A stretch of DNA of 64,000 nucleotides from Phycisphaerae bacterium (GCA_030432905.1 JAUILU010000002.1:324084-388083); one strand, 5' to 3'; shown: positions 44,915 to 54,108, counted from the stretch's first letter. The notes: generated from the sequence alone by a model not told the origin. Numbers and translations are program-made.

Positions 44915-45075
44915 GTTGTGACTCCAATTCGGCAGCTTAGAGGCTGTGTGTATCTACAGACGCTATCGGCTCGCGACGGCTTGCCGCAAGGCTAGAGGTC
45001 GGAATTCGCGCGGAAAATAGCGCAAACATTGAATGTCTGTGCTGATTTCAAAGGAATTGCGCAGCCTGCTGGAGC

Positions 45076-46827
45076 TTAGCGTCGGCCTGATCTGATCCTG
45101 CCGCCGAGCGATTTGGGTGGCCGTTTGGAGGGGACGATGCCGCCCGGGAATTTGTCCTTCGAGACTTCCTCGGCGGGCGGGGCTTCGGAGGTGTTGTACC
45201 GGTTGCGCGCCATCGCAGCTTCGAGTTGCAGTTCGCGCTGGCGCTGCTGCTCGAGGTAGTCCGCGGGCGGCTCGCCCGGCTCGAAGTCGTCGTACTCCTG
45301 TAGCGGGATCTCGGTGTTGATGTGGTTCTCGATCGCGGTGAGCAGCGGTCCCTGCTCGGGCGTGACGAACGACCACGCGATCCCGCCCGAGCCGGCGCGG
45401 GCGGTGCGCCCGATGCGGTGGACGTACAGCTCGATGTCCTCGGGCAGGTCGTAGTTGATGACGTGGGTGATGCCCTCGACGTCGATGCCCCGGGCGGCGA
45501 GGTCGGAGGCGATGAGCACAGAAAGGTCGCCCGAGCGGAGTTTCTCCATGACGCTGTTGCGCTTGCCCTGCGCGAGGTCGGCGTGGATGGCGTGCGCTTC
45601 GATGCCCTTGCGTGCGAGCATGCGCGCCAGGTCGTCGCAGACGCGCTTGAGCCTGCAGAAGATCAGCGTGAGCGCGGGCTCTTCGTGTGTCAGCAGGTGG
45701 GTGAGCAGCGCCTTCTTATCCCAGGGCTGGACGGTGAGGTAGTACTGCTTGACGAGGCTCGCGGTGAGCGAGCCGGCGCTGGTGACGATTTTCTCTGGTT
45801 TCGTCATGTAGCTGCGCGCGAGGCTCTCGATCTCGTCGGAGAGTGTCGCGGAGACGAAGACGGTCTGGCGGTCCTTGGGGCAGAGGCCCAGGATGTGCTT
45901 GATGTCCTGACGGAAGCCGACGTCGAGCATGCGGTCGACTTCGTCGAGGATGACGAACTTGAAGTTGCGGAAGCTGAGGTAGCCACGGCGCTGCATGTCC
46001 ATGATCCGGCCCGGCGTGCCGACGATGATCTCGGCGCCCTTGTTGAGTTTGTCGGCCTGGGTCGTGATTTTCTGGCCGCCGTAGACAGGAATGGATCGGA
46101 TGTGCGACTTGAAGCTGAGCTCTTCGAGTTCTTTGTGGATCTGGATCGCGAGCTCGCGCGTCGGCGCGAGGATGAGCGCTTGGAAGTCCTCGCCCGGTTT
46201 GACTTGCGAGAGCAAGGGCAGGCCGAACGCGGCGGTCTTGCCGGTGCCTGTTTTGGCTTGGCCGATGACGTCCTTGCCCGCGAGGATCGGCGGGATGATC
46301 TGCGCCTGGATGTGCGTCGGGTGCGTGAACTTCAGTTCGACGAGCTGGTCGAGGAGTTCCTGCTGAAGGCCGAGGTCGGCGAAGGTTTTCTCTTGGTCAA
46401 AGATGTCGGCATTGGACGTGTCGCGCTGGCTGCGGACGCGGGTGACCTTTGCGTCCTCGGCGGTTGATTCGGGGCGGTCGGATTTTTCGCCTTGCTTGGC
46501 CGAGTCACGGTCAGAGTCGCGGCCGGACTTTCTGCGTCGGCTCCGGCGCTTCTTCTTCGGCTGCTCGCCTTCGGAATCGGAGTCGCTCTGCTCATCGGAA
46601 GCACGCGAGGTCTCGGCGAGGTCCTTGCTCCGGCGGCGCTTTGGCGCATCGGAGCCGGCTTCGGATGAAGAGCCGGTTTCGGAGGCGGCGGTTTCGCTCG
46701 CGGGCTTGCGCTTGCCGCGGCGTCGGCGACGCTTCTTTTTGGTCGGCTCGCCTGAGCTTGCTTGGTCCTGGTTTGCGGTTTCGGGCGATTCGCTCTTTGG
46801 AGCTTCGGCGGGGTTCTCGTCGGGCAT
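45076..46827 (-). CDS. DEAD-box RNA helicase with disordered N-terminal tail
   Basis: The 583-residue protein has about 150 residues of charged, low-complexity leader (Glu/Ser/Lys/Arg rich), then a two-domain helicase: AKTGTGKT (motif I), PTRELAIQI (Ia), TPGRI, VILDEVDRML (motif II, DEVD rather than DEAD), SATLS (III), and HRIGRTARAG (VI). The C-terminal tail is basic. These enzymes remodel RNA in ribosome assembly or mRNA decay. The ATG at 46827 is preferred over the upstream start at 46902, whose leader has no family match. The neighbours do not narrow the role. Confidence 0.95.
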   Translation of the reverse strand: MPDENPAEAPKSESPETANQDQASSGEPTKKKRRRRRGKRKPASETAASETGSSSEAGSDAPKRRRSKDLAETSRASDEQSDSDSEGEQPKKKRRSRRRKSGRDSDRDSAKQGEKSDRPESTAEDAKVTRVRSQRDTSNADIFDQEKTFADLGLQQELLDQLVELKFTHPTHIQAQIIPPILAGKDVIGQAKTGTGKTAAFGLPLLSQVKPGEDFQALILAPTRELAIQIHKELEELSFKSHIRSIPVYGGQKITTQADKLNKGAEIIVGTPGRIMDMQRRGYLSFRNFKFVILDEVDRMLDVGFRQDIKHILGLCPKDRQTVFVSATLSDEIESLARSYMTKPEKIVTSAGSLTASLVKQYYLTVQPWDKKALLTHLLTHEEPALTLIFCRLKRVCDDLARMLARKGIEAHAIHADLAQGKRNSVMEKLRSGDLSVLIASDLAARGIDVEGITHVINYDLPEDIELYVHRIGRTARAGSGGIAWSFVTPEQGPLLTAIENHINTEIPLQEYDDFEPGEPPADYLEQQRQRELQLEAAMARNRYNTSEAPPAEEVSKDKFPGGIVPSKRPPKSLGGRIRSGRR

Positions 46828-46920
46828 TGTGTATCCAAGTACCTGTTGTAGCAGGATTTGTAAGAAACGGCGGCCCGGGCACTTTCTTCTTCCCCGGCCC
46901 AAATTGACATCTGACAGATA

Positions 46921-47703
46921 CTAGCGCTGCCGGGGTTGGTTTGGTTGGTTGGCGTCGTTGTAGAGGCGAAAGAGGGCCTGGTGTTTGAGTTTAGTGGCCT
47001 TGGCGGTGGCTTTGGCGGCGAGGAGGCCGTCTTTGCCGTCGAGGAAGGCCCGGCGGAGGAGCATCTGTTTGAGGAAGGCGGCGGCCGGGCTCGTCAGGAG
47101 TTTGAACCGGCTCGGGGTCTTGCCGTCGGCGAGCATGGAGGTCGCCATCACCTCGGCGTGGCGGCCCTGCTTGGCGATGAACTCGGGCCAGGTGCTGATC
47201 GAGTCGTGGCGGAGATCGCCCGCGAGCCTGCCGATCGGCTCGGCCTTGTCGATGGGGGCGAGGTGATCGTGCGGGTCGAGCCCCTGCCAGCGGTAGAGGC
47301 CCTGTCTGACGAGCCGGAGGCGCCACTCGGGCTGCCAGGCGTGGTTGAGGGGCTTGTTGTTGACGAAGACCTTGCGGTTGAGAATGAAGCCGGTGTGGCT
47401 GGCGGGCGCGTCGAGGGCGGCTTTGATCGATTCGATGAGCTCGGGCAGGGGGGACTCGTCGGAGTCGAGCGCGAGGACCCATTCGCCCGAGCAGGCCTCG
47501 AGCGCGAGCTGTTTGGTTTTGACGTAGCCCAGCCAGTCGGACTCGATGATCCGGGCGTTGGCGCCGCGGAGCATGTCGAGCGTGGCGTCGGTCGAGCCGG
47601 AGTCGACTGCGACGATCTCGTCGGCGAGGTCTTTGACGGATTCGAGCGTCCTGCCGATGGTGTCGGCCGAGTTCTTGCAGACTATGGCGACGGAGAGACG
47701 CAT
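46921..47703 (-). CDS. Family 2 glycosyltransferase (LPS core type)
   Basis: The 260-residue cytoplasmic glycosyltransferase matches the WaaE/KdtX-like group: SVAIVCKNSADTIGRTLESV (about 4-23), EIVAVDSGSTDATLDM (about 29-44), and WVLALDSDESPLPELIESIK (DxD-type Asp near 77). It transfers a sugar to an outer-core or surface glycan acceptor. The divergent neighbour encodes a lipopolysaccharide-kinase-like protein, and a methyltransferase follows it, which supports a surface-glycan role. Confidence 0.9.
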   Translation of the reverse strand: MRLSVAIVCKNSADTIGRTLESVKDLADEIVAVDSGSTDATLDMLRGANARIIESDWLGYVKTKQLALEACSGEWVLALDSDESPLPELIESIKAALDAPASHTGFILNRKVFVNNKPLNHAWQPEWRLRLVRQGLYRWQGLDPHDHLAPIDKAEPIGRLAGDLRHDSISTWPEFIAKQGRHAEVMATSMLADGKTPSRFKLLTSPAAAFLKQMLLRRAFLDGKDGLLAAKATAKATKLKHQALFRLYNDANQPNQPRQR

Positions 47704-47760
47704 CGTGCAATGGTAGAGCGTGCGGGCCGGGTGCGCGCGGGTGGGTTCCTACCCTCTTGT

Positions 47761-48546
47761 GTGGCACGCGATGTACGAATCTGGCAGCTCGGCGAGGGCG
47801 AGTCGAGGGACGACTGGGAGCGGGTGCTCTCTGGTGCTGGGTGGCGTGAGGGAGATCAGCTCAAACTAGACGAGCGGGGTCGGGGTGTGTGGCGGGCGGT
47901 GATGCTCGGGTCTGTTGTTGCGGTGAAGGTGAGGCCTTTGCCGGGTGTGATGGACCGGCTTCGGTTTCGGGTCGGCGCGACCGATCTCGGTCGGGCGTGT
48001 CTCGGTTCGGCGCTGCTGAATGCGCGCGGGATGTGGTCGCCGAGGGTGCGTGTGTTGGCGCTTGTTCGGGTGAACGGGAAGTGGCAAGAGGTCTTGGTGA
48101 CCGAGTGGGCCGGGGGCAGGACGCTGCTCGAACTCTGGGTCGAGGGCGGGCGCGCTGAGCGGATGGGGCTCGCTGCAAAGGCGGGCGCTTCGGTGGGTCG
48201 GCTCTTGGCGGTTGGTGTGTTCAACCGGGACTGCAAGCCCTCGAATCTGATAGTAAACGACGATCGCGTCGGGTTTGTTGATGTGGGGGGTGTGCGCTCA
48301 TCGGGTGGCGATCGCGCCGGTGAGCTGGCGCGGATGATCGCGGCGCTCGGTTTCGAGCCGACGGGTGTGGGCGCTCGGCCGACGTTTGACGAGGTGGTGA
48401 TAGGTGTTCGGTCGGCGCTCGGCGCGGCCGGGGTTGCGCGGGAGCGCCGAAAGGGCGTGCTGAAGACTGTGCGCGAGCTTGCGGAATCGCACGGCGACCC
48501 GACGCCGAAGGACAATCCCGTAGCGCCAGCCGGCGAAATGCGCTAG
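47761..48546 (+). CDS. Lipopolysaccharide-kinase-like protein
   Basis: The 261-residue protein is a small eukaryotic-type kinase of the Kdo/WaaP (LPS kinase) group. The P-loop-like Val-Lys is in SVVAVKVRPL (K56), the catalytic loop is NRDCKPSNLIV (D157, K159, N162), and the metal Asp is in GFVDVGGV (D174). The catalytic residues are intact. It probably phosphorylates a sugar of the LPS inner core. The GTG at 47761 is the first plausible start with the family N-terminus; upstream reading is antisense to the glycosyltransferase. It is co-directional with the methyltransferase gene 10 bases downstream. Confidence 0.82.
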   Translation: MARDVRIWQLGEGESRDDWERVLSGAGWREGDQLKLDERGRGVWRAVMLGSVVAVKVRPLPGVMDRLRFRVGATDLGRACLGSALLNARGMWSPRVRVLALVRVNGKWQEVLVTEWAGGRTLLELWVEGGRAERMGLAAKAGASVGRLLAVGVFNRDCKPSNLIVNDDRVGFVDVGGVRSSGGDRAGELARMIAALGFEPTGVGARPTFDEVVIGVRSALGAAGVARERRKGVLKTVRELAESHGDPTPKDNPVAPAGEMR

Positions 48547-48556
48547 GCTGTTCGCT

Positions 48557-49417
48557 ATGGCGCGCCGGAGCGAAGCACAGCACGATCCCTTTGACAGGTT
48601 TGGGCCTGTGAGTCCCGATCGCCCCGCGCAGAAGACGTGGATCGCCCGGCACATGCCGACGTTTTTCCCGGGGCCTGTTGAGGAGTCGGACCACCCGACG
48701 CACTGGGACTGGCCCGCGTGGCTCGACCGCGATGATGTTGCGTGGCTTGCGACATTGAAGAAGCTGTACGCGATGCCGATCACGTTCCCGGCGGCGATGA
48801 GCCCGGAGGTTGGGCTGTTGCTGTTCTCGCTTGTTCGGAACATCAGGCCGAGGACGGTGGTCGAGGTCGGGTCGTTTCTTGGCGTGAGCACGATCTGGAT
48901 GGCTGCAGCGCTGGAAGAGATCGGGGATGAGCCCAACTCGTCGGGCGATGTTGATGGGCGGGTCGGGTCGCTGCTTGCGATCGATGACTTTGCGCCGGTG
49001 AAAGAGACGCAGTGGCGCAAGGCGTCGCTCGATGGTGACCGCCTGCCGATCGTGCAGCGGCATGTTGACGAGGCGGGGCTTTCGCACCGGGTGCATCTTG
49101 AGAAGGGGATCAGCTGGGAGGTTTTGCCGGGTGTGCGCGATCAGCTTCGCGCGACGGGCGGCGTTCAGCTTGCGCTTCTTGATGGTGACCACGGCGCGGA
49201 GGGGCTGCGGAAGGATCTGATCGAGCTTGAGCCGGTCTTGAACACGGGCGGGTATGTTGTGGTTCACGACACGATCCCGGAGCGGTGCGGCGGTCATGTC
49301 GGGGGTCGGCATCTGCTGGAGCACATCAATTCGTTCTCGGCGGGGCTGTACGAATCGGTCGAGGTGTTTCTGTCGCCGATGAACTACGGGCTTGGGCTGT
49401 TTAGGAGGATGGGGTAG
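48557..49417 (+). CDS. Class I SAM-dependent methyltransferase
   Basis: The 286-residue protein has a Rossmann-type SAM site, VVEVGSFLGVSTIWMA (about 98-113), and a second motif LALLDGDHGAEG (about 210-221) with a GYVVVHDTIP strand, as in the CmcI/methyltransferase-24 group. The substrate is unknown; members methylate sugars or small molecules. The start is ten bases after the LPS-kinase gene, so the three genes with the glycosyltransferase form a surface-glycan locus. A REP-like hairpin follows before the DNA methyltransferase. Confidence 0.85.
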   Translation: MARRSEAQHDPFDRFGPVSPDRPAQKTWIARHMPTFFPGPVEESDHPTHWDWPAWLDRDDVAWLATLKKLYAMPITFPAAMSPEVGLLLFSLVRNIRPRTVVEVGSFLGVSTIWMAAALEEIGDEPNSSGDVDGRVGSLLAIDDFAPVKETQWRKASLDGDRLPIVQRHVDEAGLSHRVHLEKGISWEVLPGVRDQLRATGGVQLALLDGDHGAEGLRKDLIELEPVLNTGGYVVVHDTIPERCGGHVGGRHLLEHINSFSAGLYESVEVFLSPMNYGLGLFRRMG

Positions 49418-49436
49418 AGAGAAACCCTCTCCCCGA

Positions 49437-49459
49437 CCCTCTCCCTAGAAGGGAGAGGG
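49437..49459. repeat. REP-like hairpin overlapping the next gene's Shine-Dalgarno
   Basis: A perfect 10-bp stem (CCCTCTCCCT at 49437-49446 with AGGGAGAGGG at 49450-49459) closes a three-base loop. The sequence resembles dispersed REP-type hairpins of many bacteria. The right arm contributes GGGAG of the downstream gene's Shine-Dalgarno, so the structure could reduce its translation or simply be a mobile repeat. Confidence 0.75.
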
Positions 49460-49467
49460 AGAAAGAA

Positions 49468-50397
49468 GTGAGTATGGCAAAGAAAGCAGCACCATTGAAG
49501 CCGACGCACGAGATTAAGGGGACGATGCGTTCCGAGAGCGGCAAGGCGTCGGGCGTGAAGGTGTATGTGGGCGATTGCCGAGAGGTGCTGCCGAACATCC
49601 CGCAGGTGAAGCGTGGCGAGGTCGATCTTGTGTTCGCGGACCCGCCCTTTAACTGGTCTCGGGCGTACGACGAGTGGCACGACCGGATGCCGCGCAACGA
49701 CTATCTGGACTTTACGTACGACTGGCTCGATTTGTGCATCGGGTCGCTGCGCGATCACGGGTCGATGTGGGTGAACATCCCGGACGACACCGCGGCGGAG
49801 ATCGTGATGCACCTGAAGATGCGCGGGCTGCACATGATCAACTGGTGTGTTTGGCACTACCGGTTCGGGCAGAACACGAAATCACGGTTCATCAACTCGA
49901 AGGTGCACGCGTTGTACTTCGCGAAGGATCCGAAGAACAGGCGGTGGAACGCGGAGGAGGTTCTTGAGACTTCCGACCGGGCGTCGACATACTTCGACCC
50001 GCGGACGATGGACAAACGCGACGGGATGCCCGCGGGCAAGCGGCTGCCGATGGACGTGTGGTACGGGCAGTACTGGGGGCGCATCCAGGGCAACAACAAA
50101 GAGCGGATGCCCGACCACGACAACCAGCTTCCAGAGGTGTACCTTGAGCGCGTGATCAACGCGACGAGCAACCGGGGCGATCTGGTTCTTGATCCGTTCT
50201 TCGGTTCGGGGACGACGGGTGTGCTGGCGCACGCGCTTGGGCGTGGGTTCATCGGGACGGAGTTTTCGGCTGCGAATGCGAAACGCGCGTTTAAGCGCAC
50301 GCAGGAGGGGCCGATCAGGCTTGGTGCGCTCGCAGACGCGGTGACGGCGATTCACCAGCCGAGGCGGCGCAGGCCCGCGGCGTCCGCGGCGAAGTGA
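49468..50397 (+). CDS. Orphan beta-class DNA methyltransferase
   Basis: The 309-residue N-6 adenine or N-4 cytosine methyltransferase has the catalytic motif LVFADPPFNW (about 52-61) followed, near the C-terminus, by the SAM motif LDPFFGSGTTGVLAH (about 237-251); this order is the beta class. No endonuclease or specificity gene is adjacent, so it is an orphan with a regulatory or host-marking role. The GTG start at 49468 matches GGGAG at 49457-49461 best; the ATG at 49474 is an alternative. Its stop overlaps the DUF167 start (GTGA). Confidence 0.9.
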   Translation: MSMAKKAAPLKPTHEIKGTMRSESGKASGVKVYVGDCREVLPNIPQVKRGEVDLVFADPPFNWSRAYDEWHDRMPRNDYLDFTYDWLDLCIGSLRDHGSMWVNIPDDTAAEIVMHLKMRGLHMINWCVWHYRFGQNTKSRFINSKVHALYFAKDPKNRRWNAEEVLETSDRASTYFDPRTMDKRDGMPAGKRLPMDVWYGQYWGRIQGNNKERMPDHDNQLPEVYLERVINATSNRGDLVLDPFFGSGTTGVLAHALGRGFIGTEFSAANAKRAFKRTQEGPIRLGALADAVTAIHQPRRRRPAASAAK

Positions 50398-50684
50398 GCG
50401 TTGTCGAATCAACCGAGGGCGGTGTGATTGTTCGTGTCAAGGCAGTGCCCGGCGCGAAGCGCGAGCAGATCGCGGGTGTGCTCGGGGATCGGCTGAAGGT
50501 AAAGGTGTCGGCGCCCGCTGAGGGCGGAAAGGCGAACGCGGCGATCTGCGCGCTTCTTGCCGCGGCGCTCGGTGTGAAGAAGTCCGACGTATCTGTGGAA
50601 ACCGGCGCGACGAACCCTGAGAAGGTTGTTCGGGTGATTGGTGTCGGTGCGGGCGATGCGGAGCGGATGCTCGGTCTTAGCTGA
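50394..50684 (+). CDS. DUF167 (YggU-family) protein
   Basis: The 96-residue protein matches DUF167: VIVRVKAVPGAKREQIAGV (about 11-29) and KVKVSAPAEGGKANAAICAL (about 35-54). The fold is small and mixed; its activity is unknown. The GTG start overlaps the DNA methyltransferase stop (GTGA), implying coupling. The stop overlaps the carbamoyltransferase by eight bases on the opposite strand, in a convergent arrangement. Confidence 0.93.
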   Translation: MSVVESTEGGVIVRVKAVPGAKREQIAGVLGDRLKVKVSAPAEGGKANAAICALLAAALGVKKSDVSVETGATNPEKVVRVIGVGAGDAERMLGLS

Positions 50685-52392
50685 CGAGCAGAGCGCCCCC
50701 GACAACGAGCGCGTCGAGATCGGTGCGTTTCATGCAATCGAGCGCGTCTTGCGGCGATTCGACGATGGGTTCGCCGGCGTCGTTGAAGCTGGTGTTCATG
50801 AGCACGCCGACGTTGTCGCGTTTGCGGATCTCGCCGAGCAGTTCGTAGAGCCGTGGTGTGTAGGTGCTGTTGACAGTCTGGAGTCGGCCCGAGCCGTCGA
50901 TGTGAGTGACGGCGGGGATCTTGTCGCGGAACTCGTCCTGGACGGTTGTGTTAAAGAGCATGTAGGGGACCTCGAAGTCGATGCCGAAGATTTCCTTGGC
51001 GTCGATTTCTCGGCAGATGGGCGCGAAAGGGCGGAAGGGTTCTCGGTGTTTGACGCGGAGGTTGACGGTGTCCTTCATGTCTTTGCCGCGGGGCCAGACG
51101 AGGATTGAGCGTGCGCCCAGTGCTCGCGGGCCGTATTCGGAGGGACCCTGCCACCAGCCGACGATTTTGTTGTCGAGGAGCAGGTCGGCGACGGCGGTTG
51201 CGAGGTTGTCTGGTTTGGTGCCGCCGTTTGCTATGAGGAAGTCTTCGGCGGTTTGTTCGTTGTGGTTTGGGCCTAGGTAGACGCGGTTCTGTTGGAAAGG
51301 GAGTGTGCCTTCGGCGATGTGGTAGTAGCCGACGAGGGCGGCTCCCATGGGCATGCCCGAGTCGGAGCTTGCGGGCTGGACGAGCATCTCGTCGAGTCTA
51401 TTCTCGGCTATGAGTGTGTCACGCGCGAGCCGGTTGGCGACGACGTTGAGCATGACGCCGCCGGCGCAGCAGAGGGTTTTGCAGTTGGCGTCGATGACGG
51501 CTTGGCGCGCCAGATGCAGGACGGCTTTCTCGATCCAGTGCTGCGCCCAGTAGGCGATGTGGTTGTAGGGCTCGTCGGTCGGCGTTGTTTCTTTAGGTCG
51601 AACGGCGGGCACAGGCCAGTTCGTGTCGAGGAGATGATCGAGCATGGGGGTGTTGATGCCGCTGAAGATCGCGTCTGGGAAGAAGGGGAAGTCGCCCAGG
51701 TGGTCTGGCGAGCCGAAGCCGGCCAGGCCCATGAGCTTGCCTTCTTGGAGTTGGCCAAAGCCTGTGACGTGTTTGGAGATGTAGCTGTAGAAATGCCCGG
51801 CGCCCGAGAGGGTTGAGGTCGAGAGCCGCTGTAGCTTGGTGCCGCGGGCTTTGAAGATTGATTGCGTTTCGGCGCGTCGGTCGTAGCGTTTGAGTGGGTA
51901 GTCGCCGACTTCTTCTGGTCGGCCCTGCATGATGAGCCGATCGCTGCTTGTGTTGTCGCGTGGCCAGTCGGAGCCGGAGCCGTCGACGACGAGGACGGCG
52001 GCTTTGTCTTTGTTGAACGGGTAGTAGGCGGTCGCGGCGTGCGCGAGGTGGTGGTTGACGACGTAGGCGGGTGTGCCGTTGAGGCCGGCGAAGAACTCGG
52101 TTTCTTCGGGCAGCCAGACGTCTTTGCTGACGGTGCCGACGGGGCGGGTCTCTTCGACCATGGTGTGCGGGCCGAGCTTGTCCACGCAGACGATGCTGAC
52201 TTGCGAGAGCCGGAGGCCGGCTTCTTGTAGGACGGCTTCGATAGCGAGCTTAGGGAACTTGCGGTCCTGCTTCCGGCGTGAGAGCCGTTCTTCGGAGAGG
52301 GCGCAGCAGCGGAGCACGCCCGCGTCTTCCCAGACGAGGCAGGCTCCGGTGTCGTGTTGTGGGCCGAGCTTGAGGCCGAGAATCGCGGTCAT
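50677..52392 (-). CDS. Carbamoyltransferase (NodU/CmcH family)
   Basis: The 571-residue protein has the N-terminal Kae1-like/NodU domain (ILGLKLGPQHDTGACLVWED, about 4-23; VNHHLAHAATAYYPF near 106-120; VLVVDGSGSDWP near 128) and a C-terminal carbamoyltransferase domain (GPSEYGPRALGARSILVWPR). It transfers a carbamoyl group to a sugar or antibiotic precursor; the substrate is unknown. The start at 52392 is supported because the coding leader upstream is His-rich and overlaps the divergent gene. The adjacent surface-glycan genes suggest a sugar substrate. Confidence 0.9.
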   Translation of the reverse strand: MTAILGLKLGPQHDTGACLVWEDAGVLRCCALSEERLSRRKQDRKFPKLAIEAVLQEAGLRLSQVSIVCVDKLGPHTMVEETRPVGTVSKDVWLPEETEFFAGLNGTPAYVVNHHLAHAATAYYPFNKDKAAVLVVDGSGSDWPRDNTSSDRLIMQGRPEEVGDYPLKRYDRRAETQSIFKARGTKLQRLSTSTLSGAGHFYSYISKHVTGFGQLQEGKLMGLAGFGSPDHLGDFPFFPDAIFSGINTPMLDHLLDTNWPVPAVRPKETTPTDEPYNHIAYWAQHWIEKAVLHLARQAVIDANCKTLCCAGGVMLNVVANRLARDTLIAENRLDEMLVQPASSDSGMPMGAALVGYYHIAEGTLPFQQNRVYLGPNHNEQTAEDFLIANGGTKPDNLATAVADLLLDNKIVGWWQGPSEYGPRALGARSILVWPRGKDMKDTVNLRVKHREPFRPFAPICREIDAKEIFGIDFEVPYMLFNTTVQDEFRDKIPAVTHIDGSGRLQTVNSTYTPRLYELLGEIRKRDNVGVLMNTSFNDAGEPIVESPQDALDCMKRTDLDALVVGGALLVS

Positions 52393-52494
52393 TGAGCGGC
52401 TTATCGGCCTTTTGGGTTGAGTCAGTTGAAGCGAGCGGGCTTGCAAGGCACAGTTCTGGATCGCATGGTTTGGGTGGACCGTGGGAGGCGAGCT

Positions 52495-52734
52495 GTGCTT
52501 GATGATCTGACGATGGGCGTGCTGATGTCCGGGGTGGTGCTCGGGGCGATCGGGTTTTTCATGTTTATGTACGGCAAGCGGGAGGGCCAGCCGGTGACAC
52601 TCATCGCGGGTGTGGCGCTCGGTGTGCTTCCGATGGTCGTGCACGCGCTGGTGCCGCTCTGGATCGTCAGTGGGGTTGTGATCGGCGGTGTGATGCTGCA
52701 CCGCCGGAACTCAGAGACTTCGGTGGTGGCTTAG
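52495..52734 (+). CDS. Small membrane protein
   Basis: A 79-residue protein with three hydrophobic helices (about 7-24 GVLMSGVVLGAIGFFMFM, 33-49, 51-66) and a Lys/Arg-rich loop. The GTG at 52495 is preferred to the upstream TTG at 52417 because GGGAGG lies six bases before it. Function unknown. It is divergent from the carbamoyltransferase gene and convergent with pepP, whose stop overlaps it by four bases. Confidence 0.6.
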   Translation: MLDDLTMGVLMSGVVLGAIGFFMFMYGKREGQPVTLIAGVALGVLPMVVHALVPLWIVSGVVIGGVMLHRRNSETSVVA

Positions 52735-54014
52735 GTCGCCATGAATGCTTCGATCTCGTCGGCCGAGCGGGGCAGATCTTTGGACATGTTGATGTAGCCA
52801 GTTTCGGTGATGAGGATGTCGTCTTCGGTGCGGACGCCGATGCCCTCTTCTGCGATGTAGACGCCGGGCTCGATGGTGATGATCATGCCGGGCTCGAGGG
52901 GTTTGTGGTTGTGGCCCGCGTCGTGGACGTCGAGACCGAGGAAGTGGCCCAGGCTGTGGTAGTTCTGATCGCTGAAGCCGGCTTTGTCCACAATCTCCTT
53001 TGATTTGTCGTTGAGCTCGGCCCATGTCACGCCGGGCTTGCACATGTCGACGGTTGCCTGCCACATCTCTTGGACGACGTTGTGGACATCTTTCTGTCGC
53101 TGGGTGAACGTGCCGTCAACCGGGAAGGCGCGTGTGAGGTCGGCGGCGTACATCTGGTACTCGGCGCCGACGTCGCAGAGGACAACCTCGCCCGCGTTGA
53201 TGGTGCGGTTGTTGGCTGTGTAGTGCAGTACGGAGTTGTTTGGGCCGGAACCGATGATGGGTTCGTATGCGAAACGCCGGCAGCCGTGCTTGTGGATGAC
53301 CTCTTCGAAGACCGCGAGGAGCTGGGCTTCGTTCATGCCCGGCTTTATCGCGCGCATGGCGGCTTTGTGCGCTTCGACTGTCGCGTCGATGGCTTTCTGC
53401 ATGACCGCGATCTCGGCCTCGTCGTGGATCGAGCGGAGCCGGGGGAGGATATCGCTCGCGTCGCGGATGGATGAGTTGAGGATGCGGGACTGAAGATCGC
53501 GGAGGAGTTTGAGTTCCTTCGAGATCGGCGCGTTGTAGGTAGCGAAGCCGCCCAGGTAGACGAGTTCGCGCGACTTGGTTTGCAGGATGGTCTGGTTGAG
53601 CGCGTAGGGCATGTGTGCGGTGCGCATGACGCGTGCGATGCCGGTTCCCAGTTCGACGGCTCGTCCGAGGCCGGGCCTGTTGCCGTGCCAGCGGTTGTCT
53701 TCGACTTCGAGCGTGCGGAGGAAGAGTTGCTCTTGGTATTGCGGGTGCTCGGGTGCAAGCACGAGCGCGGCGCCGTGCTCGTACTCGAGGCCGGTGAGGT
53801 AGTAGAAGTCGAGGTCCTGGCGTTTGGTTGTTGAGATCGAGTCGGCGGCGTAGACGACCGCCACGCCCGAGCCCATCTCGTCGAGGACCTTGCGCCTGCG
53901 TGCGCGGTAGACCTCTGGCCCGATGTCGCCGGTTGGCGTCGGGATGCCCTGGTCGTTGCCGGGCGTTGGGGTCTTGATGTTGGGTGTTTCTTGCGGCAGG
54001 CGTGCTTGTGGCAT
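52731..54014 (-). CDS. pepP: Xaa-Pro aminopeptidase
   Basis: The 427-residue protein is a pita-bread-fold M24B aminopeptidase that releases N-terminal residues preceding proline. An N-terminal domain (about 30-180; LDFYYLTGLEYEHGAALVLA) is followed by the catalytic domain (about 190-420) with LCDVGAEYQMYAADLTR (two Asp ligands), SLGHFLGLDVHDAG (His ligand), ITIEPGVY (Glu) and VRTEDDILITE (Glu). All five metal ligands are present. Two Mn2+ or similar ions are expected. The first 30 residues are Pro/Thr-rich and non-conserved. Confidence 0.95.
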   Translation of the reverse strand: MPQARLPQETPNIKTPTPGNDQGIPTPTGDIGPEVYRARRRKVLDEMGSGVAVVYAADSISTTKRQDLDFYYLTGLEYEHGAALVLAPEHPQYQEQLFLRTLEVEDNRWHGNRPGLGRAVELGTGIARVMRTAHMPYALNQTILQTKSRELVYLGGFATYNAPISKELKLLRDLQSRILNSSIRDASDILPRLRSIHDEAEIAVMQKAIDATVEAHKAAMRAIKPGMNEAQLLAVFEEVIHKHGCRRFAYEPIIGSGPNNSVLHYTANNRTINAGEVVLCDVGAEYQMYAADLTRAFPVDGTFTQRQKDVHNVVQEMWQATVDMCKPGVTWAELNDKSKEIVDKAGFSDQNYHSLGHFLGLDVHDAGHNHKPLEPGMIITIEPGVYIAEEGIGVRTEDDILITETGYINMSKDLPRSADEIEAFMAT

Positions 54015-54082
54015 TGCTTGGTGGTCCTTCGTTGGTGTGCAAGATGTGTACGGATGGATTGTAGCTGGGTTGAGTGGGTATC

Positions 54083-54108
54083 AAAAAACCGCTCCCGGTT
54101 GGGAGCGG
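54083..54108 (-). terminator. Rho-independent terminator of nhaA
   Basis: On the minus strand a perfect 8-bp stem (CCGCTCCC with GGGAGCGG, loop of four) is followed by a run of six T. It lies 40 bases after the nhaA stop and before pepP. Confidence 0.9.

Noticed and set aside
46936..47760. Extension of the LPS-kinase-like gene to 46936
   Set aside because: This part is antisense to the glycosyltransferase; the kinase N-terminus begins at the GTG at 47761.
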